DNA of 64,000 nt. Origin: a virus. Positions 63,529 through 64,000 of this stretch are shown one piece after another. Within the stretch, counting starts at the first letter, position 1. Each line of letters opens with the position of its first letter. The position numbers and the translations under genes are program-made. The stretch spans positions 62,001 to 126,000 of IMG/VR virus record IMGVR_UViG_3300036790_000468; one strand, 5' to 3'. The notes under the pieces are model-generated. The model made no database searches, was not told where the DNA came from, and saw only the letters and a program-made list of their open reading frames with translations.

Positions 63529-63785
63529 CACGCACCCCCGGTGCACGCCGCGCAGTCGCAGCGCTCACGCCGGCGCACCACGACCGCCAGCAGCAGCAGG
63601 AACCCGGCCACGATCACGAGGACCACGGCCGCGGCCAGGTCCCGGCCGACGATGGCCAGCACCGAGGCCAGGATCACGGCGAGCTGCAGCAGCGTGACGC
63701 CGCACCGGGCCCTTGTGCGTGAGGCGGTCAGGGCGGCGGCGACGGACAGGGCCATCGCGGCGCCGGAAAGGATGAGGGCCGGCAT
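63528..63785 (-). CDS. Small membrane protein
   Basis: 85 residues from ATG at 63785. TM segments about 2-20 and two more between about 30 and 68 (LLQLAVILASVLAIVG; AAAVVLVIVAGFLLLLAVV), then a cytoplasmic CDCAAC motif. Role unknown. Confidence 0.65.
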   Translation of the reverse strand: MPALILSGAAMALSVAAALTASRTRARCGVTLLQLAVILASVLAIVGRDLAAAVVLVIVAGFLLLLAVVVRRRERCDCAACTGGA

Positions 63786-63994
63786 CAGGCGCCGTCGCCC
63801 GGCTCGTCGTCCTCGTCATCCGCGTACCAGTCGGCCTCCGAAGGCTCCTCCTGCAGCGGCCGCAGGGCGTCGTCTTTCGCCTCCTGGTGCCAGTCCCGCT
63901 CCGGCTCCGGCTCGGGGTCGGCGGGGGTGTCGTAGCACTCGCTGTCGGGGTCGTAGTGGGGGGTGATCAGGTCGTCGTCGTACGTGTCGGACAT
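63785..63994 (-). CDS. Small strongly acidic protein
   Basis: 69 residues from ATG at 63994, close to the right edge; overlaps the membrane-protein start by one base. More than a third Asp/Glu (DSECYDTPADPEPEPERDWH; ADWYADDEDDEPGDG). Not recognised. Confidence 0.6.
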   Translation of the reverse strand: MSDTYDDDLITPHYDPDSECYDTPADPEPEPERDWHQEAKDDALRPLQEEPSEADWYADDEDDEPGDGA

Positions 63995-64000
63995 CGGAGG

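Noticed and set aside
1-64000. CRISPR array, rRNA or integrase genes
   Set aside because: No regularly spaced repeats, no rRNA-like sequence and no tyrosine or serine recombinase motifs were seen on either strand.

Overview
The window is one continuous stretch of a tailed double-stranded DNA bacteriophage genome (siphovirus type) that infects a high-GC actinobacterium. Support for phage: a complete head, connector, tail and lysis block with both terminase subunits, three tRNA genes, dense overlapping small genes, and no chromosomal housekeeping gene. Support for an actinobacterial host: very GC-rich codons, many GTG and TTG starts, a DUF1906 plus double peptidoglycan-binding lysin, a DUF397 protein and an IS701-type transposase. 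No integrase or obvious immunity repressor lies inside the window, so the lifestyle is unresolved. The leftmost gene runs off the edge.

Layout. (1) 1-25432, all minus strand, transcribed right to left: terminase small and large subunits, portal (carrying a ParB-like domain), MuF-like head protein, capsid protease/scaffold, major capsid protein (followed by a strong terminator), connectors, major tail protein, a duplicated tail assembly chaperone with a likely -1 frameshift extension, tape measure, a LamG-bearing minor tail protein, fibre-like protein, PLD-like protein, holin candidate and endolysin. (2) 25482-32026, minus strand: a beta-helix tailspike, a permuted NlpC/P60-like hydrolase, a protein whose C-terminal half is a Tad2/DUF2829 (anti-Thoeris) domain, three tRNAs with unusual loops, a MerR/excisionase-like regulator and a proteasome/HslV-like Ntn protease with the T1/D17/K33 triad in register. 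(3) 32206-33432: a GIY-YIG protein and small HTH protein divergent from a plus-strand operon, with two palindromes between them. (4) 33433-41400, plus strand: an operon of membrane and cell-envelope genes with a lipoprotein, a GT39/GT83-like glycosyltransferase, a processive GT2 polysaccharide synthase, a GH26-like glycanase and micro-membrane proteins. This is the least phage-like and most striking block. (5) 41426-43932: two hypothetical genes and an IS701-type insertion sequence. (6) 43992-55119: mostly small plus-strand early-type genes, a strong promoter with an inverted repeat, structured intergenic RNAs, a repeated intergenic element, and a promoter bracketed by two palindromic operators. 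(7) 55177-63994, minus strand: DUF397 protein, zinc-finger proteins, an RNA-repair-like pair (RlaP nucleotidyltransferase plus HAD phosphatase), many small overlapping genes, a helicase-loader candidate and an HTH replication-initiator candidate.

How the parts fit. The minus-strand left arm is the late (virion and lysis) programme and the right end holds replication and early genes. Between them sit accessory modules that look aimed at the host: Tad2 against Thoeris signalling, tRNAs with altered anticodon loops plus RNA-repair enzymes (compatible with resistance to tRNA-cleaving defences), a stand-alone proteasome-like protease, and an envelope-glycan operon that encodes both a polymerase and a hydrolase. 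Function statements beyond family recognition are inference.
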